A DNA stretch of 64,000 bases. Origin: Salinibacter ruber DSM 13855. GTDB lineage: Bacteria; Bacteroidota; Rhodothermia; Rhodothermales; Salinibacteraceae. Under the pieces are notes generated by a model. That model searched no databases. It was not told where the DNA came from and saw nothing but the letters and a program-made list of their open reading frames with translations. The position numbers were made by a program, and so were the translations under genes. The first letter of the stretch is position 1. Every line of letters starts with the position of its first letter. The stretch covers positions 1,798,001 through 1,862,000 of the forward strand of contig NC_007677.1 in the NCBI RefSeq assembly GCF_000013045.1, written 5' to 3'. Of the stretch, positions 54,407 through 62,910 are shown one piece after another.

Positions 54407-54483
54407 AGGCTCGTAGCTCAACCTGGTAGAGCAACGGACTCTTAATCCGTGAGCTGGGGGTTCGAATCCCCCCGGGCCTACCA
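54407..54483 (+). tRNA. tRNA-Lys (anticodon CTT)
   Basis: Acceptor AGGCTCG pairs with CGGGCCT, discriminator A, and CCA is encoded (54481-54483). The D arm is GCTC/GAGC, and the T arm is GGGGG-TTCGAAT-CCCCC. The anticodon stem ACGGA/TCCGT encloses the loop CTCTTAA, so the anticodon is CTT at 54441-54443, reading AAG. It lies 172 bp after the topoisomerase operon and marks the border to a sparse region. Confidence 0.95.
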
Positions 54484-54782
54484 CTCGCGCGAAGATCGAA
54501 TCGGTCCCAGCATGGCGTCGTCGCCGTCTCGGAAGGCCCCGAGGCGGTTTTCGTGTTGACTGCTGGCGGTGAAGACCTGCCGGAGGGCATCGTCGATCCA
54601 TCGACGGCACGCGCCTTCGCGGGACAGGCCGAGGCCAGAGTGGTCCGTGGTCCACGATGAAAAGCCCCCGTTGATAACGCCTGGGCCGCGACTCTGTCCA
54701 TCAATGTTACGGGCCCACGAGACCAATTTCGTCTCGGGCCCGTGAGATAGATACAGCGTTCTTGTCACAATCCCCAAGCCAC
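54484..54782. other. non-coding region after tRNA-Lys
   Basis: This is about 300 bp with no supported gene. It contains a long stem-loop at 54709-54743: ACGGGCCC-ac-GAGAC pairs with GTCTC-GGGCCCGT around CAATTTC. There is no T-tract. No repeat of the tRNA 3' end was found by eye elsewhere in the window. Confidence 0.45.
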
Positions 54783-55130
54783 ATGCGAAACAGGTCTGCA
54801 CGAGCGCACACCGACGAAAAATTCAGCAGCAGTAAGGACAAGTCCCTCCGCGAATACGGAGGGTTCTACACCGGGATGGCGACCACCTTCGCCGGGGCGC
54901 TGGAGACCTCCCGCGACGCCATCGTCGAAGCCGTGGATGGCTCCGACCCCGTCGAGACGTTCATCTCGGTCAACGGCAACAGAGGGACCGATGCACCTGG
55001 GGGCAGCACGAACCGAATCAAGTCCGACGAGCACGACCTGACGGGCGTGGATCGGGTGTTCATCGCCGTTACCAAGGAGCAGTTCGAGGCCCTCGCGGAG
55101 CGGGTCGGGGCCGACGTGAACATCGAGTAG
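54783..55130 (+). CDS. small hypothetical protein
   Basis: This protein is 115 aa from ATG 54783; a TTG at 54762 would add 7 residues. I do not recognise it. It is polar, starts basic (MRNRSARAHTDEKF) and becomes acidic, with TGMATTFAGALETSRDAIVE and a C-terminal half containing DRVFIAVTKEQFEALAERV. There is no signal or membrane helix. The codon usage looks like the rest of the genome and no competing frame is convincing. It stands alone between two non-coding stretches. Confidence 0.45.
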   Translation: MRNRSARAHTDEKFSSSKDKSLREYGGFYTGMATTFAGALETSRDAIVEAVDGSDPVETFISVNGNRGTDAPGGSTNRIKSDEHDLTGVDRVFIAVTKEQFEALAERVGADVNIE

Positions 55131-55602
55131 ACTGGTGTCTCTGAGAATCGGGTAGCATCCCCCTCAGGAGGAGATTCCCTGCATCCCCATGGTCGATGTC
55201 GAGAAGTCGACCACCCCGTTTCTCTTCACGAGAGACGATGGAGCCCCTACACGATTTCTCTGCGTTCAGAAGCAGATCGTGTCCGACGATCCTCGGGTGC
55301 ACTGCAAGGGTGCGGTGATGTGTTTTGCCTCCGTCCCTGACCGGCGGGTGATTCCATGAGCATGTGTTAGCGGTCACAGTACTGTCCGCCCTGTGGACGC
55401 TGAACGGATTGCTCACCGGGCGTGCTAGAAGGGCTTGTGCCGACTGGGAAATTGGTGCCTGAGGTCCTGTCATGCAGATCCTTCCTGCGCTACCAACCTC
55501 CCTGCGCTACTAGAGAGCGGAGAAGTGTGGGTGCGTGATTCGGGCGTCATTTCCCAAAACCCCTCTCTAATCCACCGCATTTTGCTTCGCCAATACCGAG
55601 CT
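55131..55602. other. non-coding stretch
   Basis: This is 472 bp in which no gene, RNA or clear repeat could be supported. Open frames here are short or antisense to the pilin-like gene that follows. Composition is less GC-rich than the core genes around it. Confidence 0.4.
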
Positions 55603-56217
55603 CTAGTTTTGAGCAGGGGTGTAGGGGAACGCTACCATGCGGTGGACCTCCTTGACGCCGCTTTTGCTGTTCCTGTAGGGGGAGATGACCGAAAAATGAA
55701 CCCGGAGCGCTTCGATTTGATCTGTGTTAGCCCGGGGGGCGGAAATGGCCGCGGCCGTCCGATCCAGAAATTGAACGTCAATGTAGCCGAGCATTTCCGG
55801 GGTTCGACCGGCGCTTGCCCCGCCCTTGGTCCGTGACAGTTGATACAAGGTGCGGTCTTTCCCTTCAACCCTGTCAGTTTTCACCGCCGACACGTCGTAC
55901 TGAACGGTCTGGACGGCGCCGCCGGCATTCTCTTTGTACTGGAACGAGAGGCCCGTTAAGACCGAGTCCGTCGGGGACGCCTCGTTTTTTGTCCGCGACA
56001 GTCCCCCGAACACGGTGTCGGTCGTCATGATGTGACGCCCCATGCTCTCCAGATCCTCCTCCATCCAGGTCGCAATCTCCTCCGACTGGGTGAGGGCCGC
56101 TTCCTGGCCAGAGGCTGCTGTACTAAGCTCCATGGCTCGCAGTTGAAGACTTGCCAGGATGAGTAGCACTGTCGTCCCGACCACGACTGCCGTTAAGTTG
56201 TCGTAGAGAAACGCCAT
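55603..56217 (-). CDS. PilW-like minor pilin-type protein
   Basis: This 204-aa protein has one N-terminal hydrophobic helix (LTAVVVGTTVLLILASLQLRAMELS). A helical spine follows (EEIATWMEEDLESMGRHI) that corresponds well to the ARDLRMAGY-type segment of PilW. The rest is a soluble beta-rich domain. The normal prepilin leader with GFTLIE is absent. The gene is third in a leftward triad after PilX-like and PilV-like genes, the order seen in minor pilin operons. It is probably anchored in the inner membrane and may prime a pilus- or pseudopilus-like assembly. The assignment is by N-terminal pattern and context. Confidence 0.55.
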   Translation of the reverse strand: MAFLYDNLTAVVVGTTVLLILASLQLRAMELSTAASGQEAALTQSEEIATWMEEDLESMGRHIMTTDTVFGGLSRTKNEASPTDSVLTGLSFQYKENAGGAVQTVQYDVSAVKTDRVEGKDRTLYQLSRTKGGASAGRTPEMLGYIDVQFLDRTAAAISAPRANTDQIEALRVHFSVISPYRNSKSGVKEVHRMVAFPYTPAQN

Positions 56218-56269
56218 GGCAACACGCTATTTTCCGTAGATGCGGTGAGAGTGAGGTGTCAGTCTCCCT

Positions 56270-56806
56270 TTACGGGTAGGCAAGCACCTCTGAGTACCGG
56301 ATGGGCTCAGGAAGCGCTGCGGATTGGCCGCTCGGAGCCACGTCTTGTACGAATACACTGACCTTTTTCCGACCGGTCGGCCCACTGCATGGCTGAAGAT
56401 CTGCGCACACGTACTGTACCTCCACCTCCACCTCAAACTTTAGCGAATCGTCCGCCAGGGGAAAGGGCACCGTCCCGGTCGTCTCGTTAAACTCTCCGAT
56501 CGCCTGACAATCCTGGACGGTTCCGTTGTCCTGGCTTGGATGGAGCCGGCAGTCCTTGCTCAAGCCAGTGGGAATGTCCGAGAAGGAAGAGGGATCGAGA
56601 ACAACGTCCTCACCGGTTCCTATGACCGCACTGTCGAATGCCCGGGCCCGCACCACCTCGATTGTCTGCATTCCAACGCCCAGGGCCATCTGCTCGATTT
56701 CCCCCCGAACAGACTGGTCTTGAAACCGGAGGCTCGACTGCATCTGGCCAAAGGACAAGAACATGGACACCAACAGCGCCAGAAGCGCAAGGAGCGTCTG
56801 TTGCAT
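56270..56806 (-). CDS. PilV-like minor pilin-type protein
   Basis: This 178-aa protein starts with a hydrophobic helix at the very N-terminus (QQTLLALLALLVSMFLSFG). A helical segment ending in GVGMQTIEVVRARAFDSAVI resembles the PilV-type spine (a Glu-containing helix followed by RA-AF). The soluble domain has four cysteines, in SKDCRLHPSQDNGTVQDCQ and VQYVCADLQPCSGP, probably two disulfides. There is no GFTLIE-type cleavage site. It lies 45 bp after the PilX-like gene and 52 bp before the PilW-like gene. Function is inferred from layout. Confidence 0.5.
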   Translation of the reverse strand: MQQTLLALLALLVSMFLSFGQMQSSLRFQDQSVRGEIEQMALGVGMQTIEVVRARAFDSAVIGTGEDVVLDPSSFSDIPTGLSKDCRLHPSQDNGTVQDCQAIGEFNETTGTVPFPLADDSLKFEVEVEVQYVCADLQPCSGPTGRKKVSVFVQDVAPSGQSAALPEPIRYSEVLAYP

Positions 56807-56851
56807 AATGGCCTAGTAGCGTCGAGTCAAAAGAGAGAACGATCGTGTGGC

Positions 56852-57916
56852 TTATTCCCCTTTCTGAAGCAGCCGGCTGGTCCGATCGGTGACTACAGTC
56901 GTCGTGGATTCGATGGAGGGGAGGGTATCGATGTACTTCAGCAGTTGGTCGGAATTGAATTGGACGGCATTTCCGCCATTCATGCTGAACTCGTCGTCTT
57001 TATTTTTCTGCTCGTACGTGGCCCAATCCTGCAGCACCAGCCCGCCGTTGATATTGCGCGAGTCTCCGCCTCCGTTAAATCGGATTGTCCCTCCGTTGGC
57101 CACAAACACAAGTCCGTTCCACTGTCGGTCCCCGCTCACCGTGAACTCCCCATTGGTGACGTAGAGGATGCCGTCGTTTTGCGAATCACTGAAGTTCTTT
57201 AGATCGCAGCCAGTACACTCGGTCACGTCGGGGTTTCCGTCCGCAATGGCGTCCTGGATGGTCTGGCTCATCTGGTCCATCTGGTTCTCGACCCAGTCAT
57301 CGTGGGCCGACGTTCGGACCTGGACATCGCACCCTCCACTGGTACCCTCAACGTTGGTGGCCGTGTTGCTGTCGTAGCCTCCCCCGTGGAACTCGTCACA
57401 GACGGCTTCGGCATCCTCGCCGTGTGGCAGCGTGATGCCGTGCCGATTGGTTCGTCCCCCCGCGTCGAGCCCCGATACGCACGGGCCTCCACTGCAGCCT
57501 CCCCCTTGCACGGAGAAGTTCACGGGGGTGCTCGCAGTCACGGCGTTGAGCACCGAACTGACGGTCGTGTCTTTGCGCACGGTCGCCTGAATTTGGTACG
57601 TGTGCTCCCCATACGTACCCTCGGCGGTGAGGTCCACGGTCTTCCCGCCCGCAACAGAGGCGGCGTCAAGTTGCAGCCGGTAGGTTCCCTGTTCGTGGGT
57701 GCCCTCCTCTACCTTGTCCCCGACCGTGTCGAACGTGCGCTGTACCTCACTGACGCCGTCGTTAAACACCGAGCGAGCAATCTGGCGGGCCAGGACGACG
57801 CCCTGCCGTTCGCTCCGCTCGGCGCTGGAGTCTTGGGCGGAGCTGTTCGATTCGGCCCCCAATGCAGCGAGGCCGGCCGCCGCGGCAAATACGATTAGGA
57901 TTATGTACTTTCCCAT
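56852..57916 (-). CDS. PilX-like protein with beta-solenoid-type domain
   Basis: This 354-aa protein has an N-terminal helix (GKYIILIVFAAAAGLAALGA) followed by a helical spine (ERQGVVLARQIARSVFNDGV), as in PilX proteins. The C-terminal half has short repeated strands (GILYVTNGEFTVSGDRQWNG, LVFVANGGTIRFNGGGDSRN, INGGLVLQD), typical of a right-handed solenoid. Six cysteines lie in the middle. A paralogue is encoded divergently at 58622. It is the first gene of the pilin-like triad. No prepilin peptidase motif is present apart from Gly2-Lys3, which is only speculative. Confidence 0.55.
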   Translation of the reverse strand: MGKYIILIVFAAAAGLAALGAESNSSAQDSSAERSERQGVVLARQIARSVFNDGVSEVQRTFDTVGDKVEEGTHEQGTYRLQLDAASVAGGKTVDLTAEGTYGEHTYQIQATVRKDTTVSSVLNAVTASTPVNFSVQGGGCSGGPCVSGLDAGGRTNRHGITLPHGEDAEAVCDEFHGGGYDSNTATNVEGTSGGCDVQVRTSAHDDWVENQMDQMSQTIQDAIADGNPDVTECTGCDLKNFSDSQNDGILYVTNGEFTVSGDRQWNGLVFVANGGTIRFNGGGDSRNINGGLVLQDWATYEQKNKDDEFSMNGGNAVQFNSDQLLKYIDTLPSIESTTTVVTDRTSRLLQKGE

Positions 57917-58621
57917 GGGACTGAATTTTTTGATGAAGGGGGTCTACCCCGTAAACACCGAAGAACTCATCTGATCTCTCATTTGGAATGACCAATACAA
58001 TAGAAAGAGAAAACCGAATTACTGCAATAACAACGTGACTCAAGATGGCACAAAAAAAGTGCCGCCCAAAATGCGATCTTGTGGCCGGGTGTGTGGGGAA
58101 GCGGTCTGATAATTTTTACCGGGCACGTACATTTTGACCAGGGATCATGGGCCTGTCGCGAGACTTCCCGTCAGCATTTGTCGGCTCGTCGGACTGCTGG
58201 AATCTTTCGCTAAAGACGCTGCAGTCCGAGCTGTTTTGCTTTGTACACAGAGGTGCGCACAAGCTGACAAGCAGGTACAGGAATTTGACACTCGATCGGA
58301 CAAATCAGTCGAAGACCGACAGAGTGCGGTGACAATCATCGTCCGTGCGCATCGCACCGCTACTTAGTTAAAAAGAATAAAAAGCGGAGTCGCAGCGATG
58401 CCCCCTGCTGCGGCTCGGTGGTAGAATGCCTTGCTCATGCCCAAGTGCGAATGCTGCGCTCACGTGGAGGACTCCAAATTTTGCTTAGCGACCTGTCACC
58501 GACTCCGTGGGGAATGGGTCATGTAGGTAACATGTAGTTCCCGCACGGCTAAGACTTCGTAGCTGGCATATGAATTGCCCTGTTACAACGCCTAACTCCT
58601 TGTCAGATCCCCTGAAGGATC
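57917..58621. other. 705-bp non-coding region between divergent PilX-like paralogues
   Basis: No gene could be supported; short open frames here do not look like proteins. It should contain both promoters. A GTTATTGCAG copy lies on the minus strand at 58022-58031. The base composition is visibly lower in G+C than in the core regions, for example around 58005-58030 and 58365-58385. Confidence 0.45.
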
Positions 58622-59776
58622 ATGGGAAAGTATATTCTACTGATTACGCTCAGCGTCTCGGCAGCACTGAGCATGTATGCCGGCCAGTTCCAGAGTGCCC
58701 AGGTTGATGCGAGAAGTGAACTGGCGGAACGGCAGAAACTCATCATCGCCCGCCAGATGGCACGATCGGCGTACGCGTCGGGGGTGAGCGAGGTGAAGCG
58801 ACAGCTTAACGTCAGCCTGAATCAGTGCGAGCAGCTTGAGGGGGGAACCTTTGAACTCACCACGAGTCCGCTGTTGGGAGACACCGTTCAGGTCCGTGCA
58901 GTCGGCCGATACGGGGGAGATGGGTGCAGTTGTGCGGAGTGCCCGCAGTACGCCATTAGCGGAGAAGCGACGCTAGAACCCAATGGGTCGTTCAGTGCCC
59001 TCACGTTCGACGGGTCCCTCGCGTCGGTCAACCTTTCAGGTGGGGGAAAGGGGCCGGTTATCTCCGGAAACGATGCGGCCGGGAAGCAGGATCGAAATGG
59101 AGTAAGCCTGTCTGAGTCCAGGGACAGGGCAACGATGAGAAATGAGTTTTGCGGACGCTCAGGGTCGGACGTTCAGGGCATCGGAGGAGACTGTGATGTC
59201 GTTCATGATCCAGGCATCGACCTCAAGCCGCTGGACGCAGAGCTCTCAGATCTTGTTCAAAACGAAGCGACCCACAAAGAGAGTGACCTCTGCGGGGGCG
59301 GCAAGGGAAGGGGACGGAAAGGGAAGCGAAAGGGGCCCGGCGGAGGCCCGGTAGGGAGTTCTGAAAGCCTCGCGGTCGTGAACGTAGAGGGCGACTGCAG
59401 ACTGTCTGGGAATTCGGGAGGAATGGGAATCATTTACGTGGACGGGGGGGCCCTTACCATGACGGGGAACTCCGAGTGGAAGGGGATGGTCTTCGTGACC
59501 GGGGAAGGGAGCTTCAAGGCCAGCAAGGGAACGCCCAACATCAGTGGAAGCGTGGCCTTCTATGATGGTGGGTCCCTCGACATGAGAGGAACCGCCAGCA
59601 TCCAGTACAACTCGGATCAGATGCGTCGGCTACGGGAAGAGTTCGGAATCGGTGCTTTGAAGGAGCTCATTGATTCCCCCGCTGGAGATGCGGTGCGCAT
59701 GACCAATCGAAGTCAGGGGGCTGTGGGACCGGGGGAGGCGCCCGCAGGCCAGGGGAGAGGCGGGGCCCAAAATTGA
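58622..59776 (+). CDS. PilX-like paralogue with Gly/Lys/Arg-rich insert
   Basis: This 384-aa protein starts MGKYILLI, as the paralogue at 56852-57916 starts MGKYIILI. The spine matches (ERQKLIIARQMARSAYASGV) and so does the solenoid part (MGIIYVDGGALTMTGNSEWK, then GMVFVTGEGSFKASKG and IQYNSDQMRRL). Unlike its relative it has an insert of about 20 residues around 222-245 containing GKGRGRKGKRKGPGGG, strongly basic in an otherwise acidic proteome. A good Shine-Dalgarno-like AAGGA lies 4 bases before the ATG. It is transcribed alone, away from the triad. Confidence 0.55.
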   Translation: MGKYILLITLSVSAALSMYAGQFQSAQVDARSELAERQKLIIARQMARSAYASGVSEVKRQLNVSLNQCEQLEGGTFELTTSPLLGDTVQVRAVGRYGGDGCSCAECPQYAISGEATLEPNGSFSALTFDGSLASVNLSGGGKGPVISGNDAAGKQDRNGVSLSESRDRATMRNEFCGRSGSDVQGIGGDCDVVHDPGIDLKPLDAELSDLVQNEATHKESDLCGGGKGRGRKGKRKGPGGGPVGSSESLAVVNVEGDCRLSGNSGGMGIIYVDGGALTMTGNSEWKGMVFVTGEGSFKASKGTPNISGSVAFYDGGSLDMRGTASIQYNSDQMRRLREEFGIGALKELIDSPAGDAVRMTNRSQGAVGPGEAPAGQGRGGAQN

Positions 59777-60196
59777 GTAGTTGGTTGACGAGCCGCCGCC
59801 ATTCTGAGCCGCAACATTCCTGCGACCGCCCGGTGATTCCCGTGACTCCAATTCTACTCGGTCACAAAGGAACCGCAATCGGCTTTCGGAAACTCCATTC
59901 CCGTCTGGTACAGGACGTGAGGAATCCCGAGACGCAGTTTTCTGGTCTGTCTGCTCCGATGCCGTCAGGCTCTAATTCTTCGAACCGTCGTCCAATGTGA
60001 CGGCCTCTTCTGTCTGCAGAAGGATCAATCACGGTGTACAACCTCACCGTCCGCCGACGTGGAATGAGCCAGAATCAACCTAACTCTTGTTTCGAGTCCG
60101 AGAGGCGAGGCGGAGAAAGTACAGTAAGGGGGGGGCTGTCGGATTGATCAATCGAGGCTGTTCGCACTGGGTGCTGTGTGCGGTCCCGACCCGGCC
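59777..60196. other. non-coding stretch
   Basis: This is 420 bp without a supported gene, regulatory site or repeat. Frames of up to about 75 codons exist but show no protein character. Confidence 0.4.
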
Positions 60197-60373
60197 TCAC
60201 GTATCCCGTTCGTCCTCGTGGTAGAGTTCGTTTAGCATCGTAGCCCACTGGTGAAGGCGATGAATCTGGCCCTGCTCCGCGCCCTGATCGAGCGCGCGCT
60301 GGATGCTCTCTTGAGCGGCTGATCGTGCGGATCGGGATGACTCGATGGCGGCGTTCTTGTCAGTCGCTTTCAT
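60197..60373 (-). CDS. possible small helical protein, 58 aa
   Basis: From ATG 60373, a 58-residue, charged, fully helical-looking protein is encoded (SARSAAQESIQRALDQGAEQ, then IHRLHQWATMLNELYHEDER). The frame is open to 60649, but the upstream residues are Pro/Arg/Thr-rich and not convincing. There is no clear ribosome binding site. It could be a real small protein or a chance frame. It has no recognised relatives. Confidence 0.3.
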   Translation of the reverse strand: MKATDKNAAIESSRSARSAAQESIQRALDQGAEQGQIHRLHQWATMLNELYHEDERDT

Positions 60374-60831
60374 TTCGGTGGTTCGTATGCGTGGCAAAAT
60401 AGCGGGGAGGAATCGCGGATGCCGTGCCTTCACGGACCCAACCAATTGGTGCATCCGGAGGCGAGTTGTGACCCTAGAGTCATGTAAACGCTTCCTGCGA
60501 GGGGATTTCACGTGAGGGTCCACCTCCCTGAGTGGCGGCACGACAGCCGGTGCCAGCTCAGGATGACAAAGCGCCGCCGGAGGAAATGTAGTTCGGGATC
60601 GGCGTTGTGTGGTCGTCAACGGGAATTGCCCGTTTGGTTGCCCAATCATGCCGTGCGGGATCTGCCCGCCATTTTCTGTTATTGCAAGTAAACCGTAAAT
60701 TTCAGCTCAGATCTCGCGTACCATCGCCGCTGCCTAGACGAAGCGAGGAGCGCCCAGTACAGCTGAATGTCAGCCTGCTCCTCCTGTGCCACGCACTCTG
60801 CGCCGCACACCGACCGCTACGGTCCCGTTGA
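60374..60831. other. non-coding stretch with repeated TTTCTGTTATTGCAAG
   Basis: No gene is supported. The 16-base sequence TTTCTGTTATTGCAAG lies at 60673-60688, identical to 49645-49660, and is again followed by an A-rich stretch. Confidence 0.45.
60673..60688 (+). repeat. GTTATTGCAA element, copy 4 (intergenic)
   Basis: TTTCTGTTATTGCAAG, identical to 49645-49660, followed by TAAACCGTAAA. Confidence 0.5.
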
Positions 60832-61614
60832 TCACACGCGTTCAATTAGCTCTGATATCGACTCGACCACATTGTTCGGGCGGTAGGCGAAGTCCGAAAT
60901 CTCCTCTCGCCGCGTCGAGCCGGACAGCACAAGATGGGTGGTCAGGCCGGCCTCCATGCCGGCCATGACGTCCGTGTCCATGCGGTCGCCCGCCATGGCC
61001 GTGGTTGCCGAGTGCGCCTCGATTTGGTTCAACGCACTCCGGATCATGATCGGGTTGGGTTTGCCAACGAAGTATGGCTTCTGGCCGGTGGCCTCGCGGA
61101 TGAGGGCCGCCACGGAGCCGGTGGCCGGGAGCGGCCCGTCCGGCGACGGGCCCGTGACATCCGGGTTCGTGGCGATAAAACGGGCCCCTTGTTCGATGAG
61201 CCGGACGGCCGCCGTGATGTGTTGGAACGAATACGTACGGGTCTCGCCCAGGACCACGAAGTCGGGGTCGGCGTCCGTGAGCGTGTAGCCCACCTCGTGA
61301 AGCGCCGTGGTAAGCCCAGCCTCCCCGACGGCGTACGCCGATGCCTCGGGGGCCTGGTTGGAAAGAAACTGCGCGGTGGCCACGGCCGAGGTCCAGATCT
61401 TCGCCTCCGGGACGTCCAGTCCGGCGCGGGCGAGCCGGGCCGATAGGTCGCGCCGGGTATAGATGGAATTGTTGGTGAGCACGAGAAAGGGCAGCTCTTT
61501 TTCCCGAAGGCGTTCGATAAACTCTTGGGCCCCGGGGAGGACGACCTCCTCATGTACCAGTACGCCGTCCATGTCGAGAAGCCATGCGTGTGTTGCGTCC
61601 TGCTCGTCTGCCAT
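60832..61614 (-). CDS. HAD-superfamily phosphatase, NagD-like
   Basis: This 260-aa enzyme is of the HAD subfamily IIA. It has motif I LLDMDGVLVHEE (Asp14 nucleophile, Asp16), motif II with VLTNNS, the lysine motif YFVGKPNPIMI and motif IV MAGDRMDTDVMAGMEAG. The family dephosphorylates small metabolites such as phosphoglycolate, nucleotides, G3P or 4-nitrophenyl phosphate. The exact substrate cannot be read. Some relatives act on G3P, which would fit the glycerol-rich physiology, but the gene is not near the cluster. Confidence 0.88.
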   Translation of the reverse strand: MADEQDATHAWLLDMDGVLVHEEVVLPGAQEFIERLREKELPFLVLTNNSIYTRRDLSARLARAGLDVPEAKIWTSAVATAQFLSNQAPEASAYAVGEAGLTTALHEVGYTLTDADPDFVVLGETRTYSFQHITAAVRLIEQGARFIATNPDVTGPSPDGPLPATGSVAALIREATGQKPYFVGKPNPIMIRSALNQIEAHSATTAMAGDRMDTDVMAGMEAGLTTHLVLSGSTRREEISDFAYRPNNVVESISELIERV

Positions 61615-61687
61615 ACTATCGGAACTGTGAGGGGAGAAGTCATGATGTCGCGCAGGGCGTACCGATCAACCCACGCTGGGGTGGCCG

Positions 61688-62062
61688 TTACGAGAGGTCG
61701 TCATATCCCTGAACCGCGACGACCGATCGAAAGTCGACCGCAACAAAGCCTTCGGGTTGAGGGGGCGCGTCGTTCGCCGCGCCCCGTGCCTGTTGGTCCT
61801 GAGCGTCGCCGTCTGTTCGGTCGGCGGTCTCAGACGAGGAGTCGCTTAGAGCGTACTCGTAGGTTGTGCAGGGGACGGCCTCCTCGGCGGCTTCCGGGGT
61901 CGACGCGTTCGCGAACGACTCAAAGTCGTTCGCGATCTGGCGGGCGGTTTCTTCCGGGACGTGGTACAGCGTCTGCTTGTGGAACCCGGAGCCGGTTTCT
62001 GGAAGGGCGTGCGTGATGATCAACGTCATCGGGAGGCTGCGTGAATGAAACTGCAATGGCAT
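61688..62062 (-). CDS. small acidic hypothetical protein
   Basis: This is a 124-aa frame; an internal ATG at 62029 (MTLIITHALPETGSG) gives 113 aa and may be the real start. It is not recognised. There is a folded-looking N-terminal half (YHVPEETARQIANDFESFAN). A low-complexity acidic Ser/Asp/Glu/Ala stretch follows (SDSSSETADRTDGDAQDQQA). The C-terminus is short and hydrophobic (GFVAVDFRSVVAVQG). No signal peptide is present. It is on the same strand as, and 73 bp upstream of, the NagD-like phosphatase gene, so it may be in its operon. Confidence 0.5.
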   Translation of the reverse strand: MPLQFHSRSLPMTLIITHALPETGSGFHKQTLYHVPEETARQIANDFESFANASTPEAAEEAVPCTTYEYALSDSSSETADRTDGDAQDQQARGAANDAPPQPEGFVAVDFRSVVAVQGYDDLS

Positions 62063-62339
62063 CAGGGATCTCTTACGGGATCACCGGGGAAGATATCCTA
62101 GCGATACGCGTGGGGGGCACGTCCAGGTGTGAAGGGCGTCGTGTGGAGGGCGAGGCCGGGGTGCGCGTGGGCGCTCCATTTTGTGTCGTCCCGCTGGCCT
62201 ACTAAGTCAGGGTCAAGCCTGCTGGTATAGGAGGCTGGAGGGATCAACCAGCTGGACTCGTCGTAGCACGTTAGCACTATATCCTCCAGGCCACCGCTGG
62301 AGGCCTCGTGTGTCTTCTTCAAGGAATGAGTGCTCCCCC

Positions 62340-62852
62340 ATGCCGTACCCCAAGCAGATGGTTGAGCCGATGCGCAAGGAATTGACCCAGCTCGGTGTCG
62401 AGGAATTGCGTACGCCCGACGAGGTCGATGCCGCCTTCGATCAGGCGGAAGACGAAACGATGCTGCTCGTGATCAACTCGGTTTGCGGCTGCGCCGCGGG
62501 CAATGCACGCCCGGCCGTAGCCAAGGCGAAAGACGCGACCGATCACCATCCGGACCGTTACCTCACGGTGTTCGCCGGGCAGGACCTCGAGGCCACGGAG
62601 CGGACCCGAGAGTATCTTGCCGGCATCCCGCCTTCTTCGCCCTTCTTCGCCCTCTTCCGAGACGGCCAGCCCGTGTACGTGGTGGAACGGAAGCACATTG
62701 AGGGGCGGAATGCCGACGTGATCGCTCGGGATCTCGTGGAGGCATTTGAGGCGTACTGTGGCGATGAGGAGCCCCCTGCCGATGCCCCCTCGCGTCCCGA
62801 CCCCTCAAGTTCGGGAGAAGGACTTCCGTCTACCTTTCAGTCCATCACGTAG
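62340..62852 (+). CDS. bacilliredoxin (BrxA/BrxB, YphP/YqiW family)
   Basis: This 170-aa thiol protein has the active-site CGC motif (Cys49-Gly-Cys51 in INSVCGCAAGNARPA), where BrxA/BrxB have CGC. The N-terminus MPYPKQMVEPMRKEL and the segments TVFAGQDLEATERTREYLAG and PSSPFFALFRDG are typical. Bacilliredoxins remove bacillithiol from mixed disulfides on proteins. Presence of the family implies a bacillithiol-type redox system, which is not otherwise visible here. The last 25 residues form a Pro/Ser-rich extension. Start ATG 62340 fits the family. Confidence 0.9.
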   Translation: MPYPKQMVEPMRKELTQLGVEELRTPDEVDAAFDQAEDETMLLVINSVCGCAAGNARPAVAKAKDATDHHPDRYLTVFAGQDLEATERTREYLAGIPPSSPFFALFRDGQPVYVVERKHIEGRNADVIARDLVEAFEAYCGDEEPPADAPSRPDPSSSGEGLPSTFQSIT

Positions 62853-62910
62853 GAAATACGGGTTGGGGAGAACCGAGAACGCATTCTGTCTGGTCGACTT
62901 GCCGTAGCTT

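Noticed and set aside
54407-54483. tRNA-Lys as an attachment site of an integrated element.
   Set aside because: I looked for a second copy of the T-arm and 3' end (GGTTCGAATCC...) in the following DNA and found none, and no integrase gene is present, so I only mention the region as accessory-looking.
58134-58367. A 77-codon frame between the PilX-like paralogues as a small gene.
   Set aside because: Frames of similar length exist on both strands here, none has a ribosome binding site or protein-like composition.
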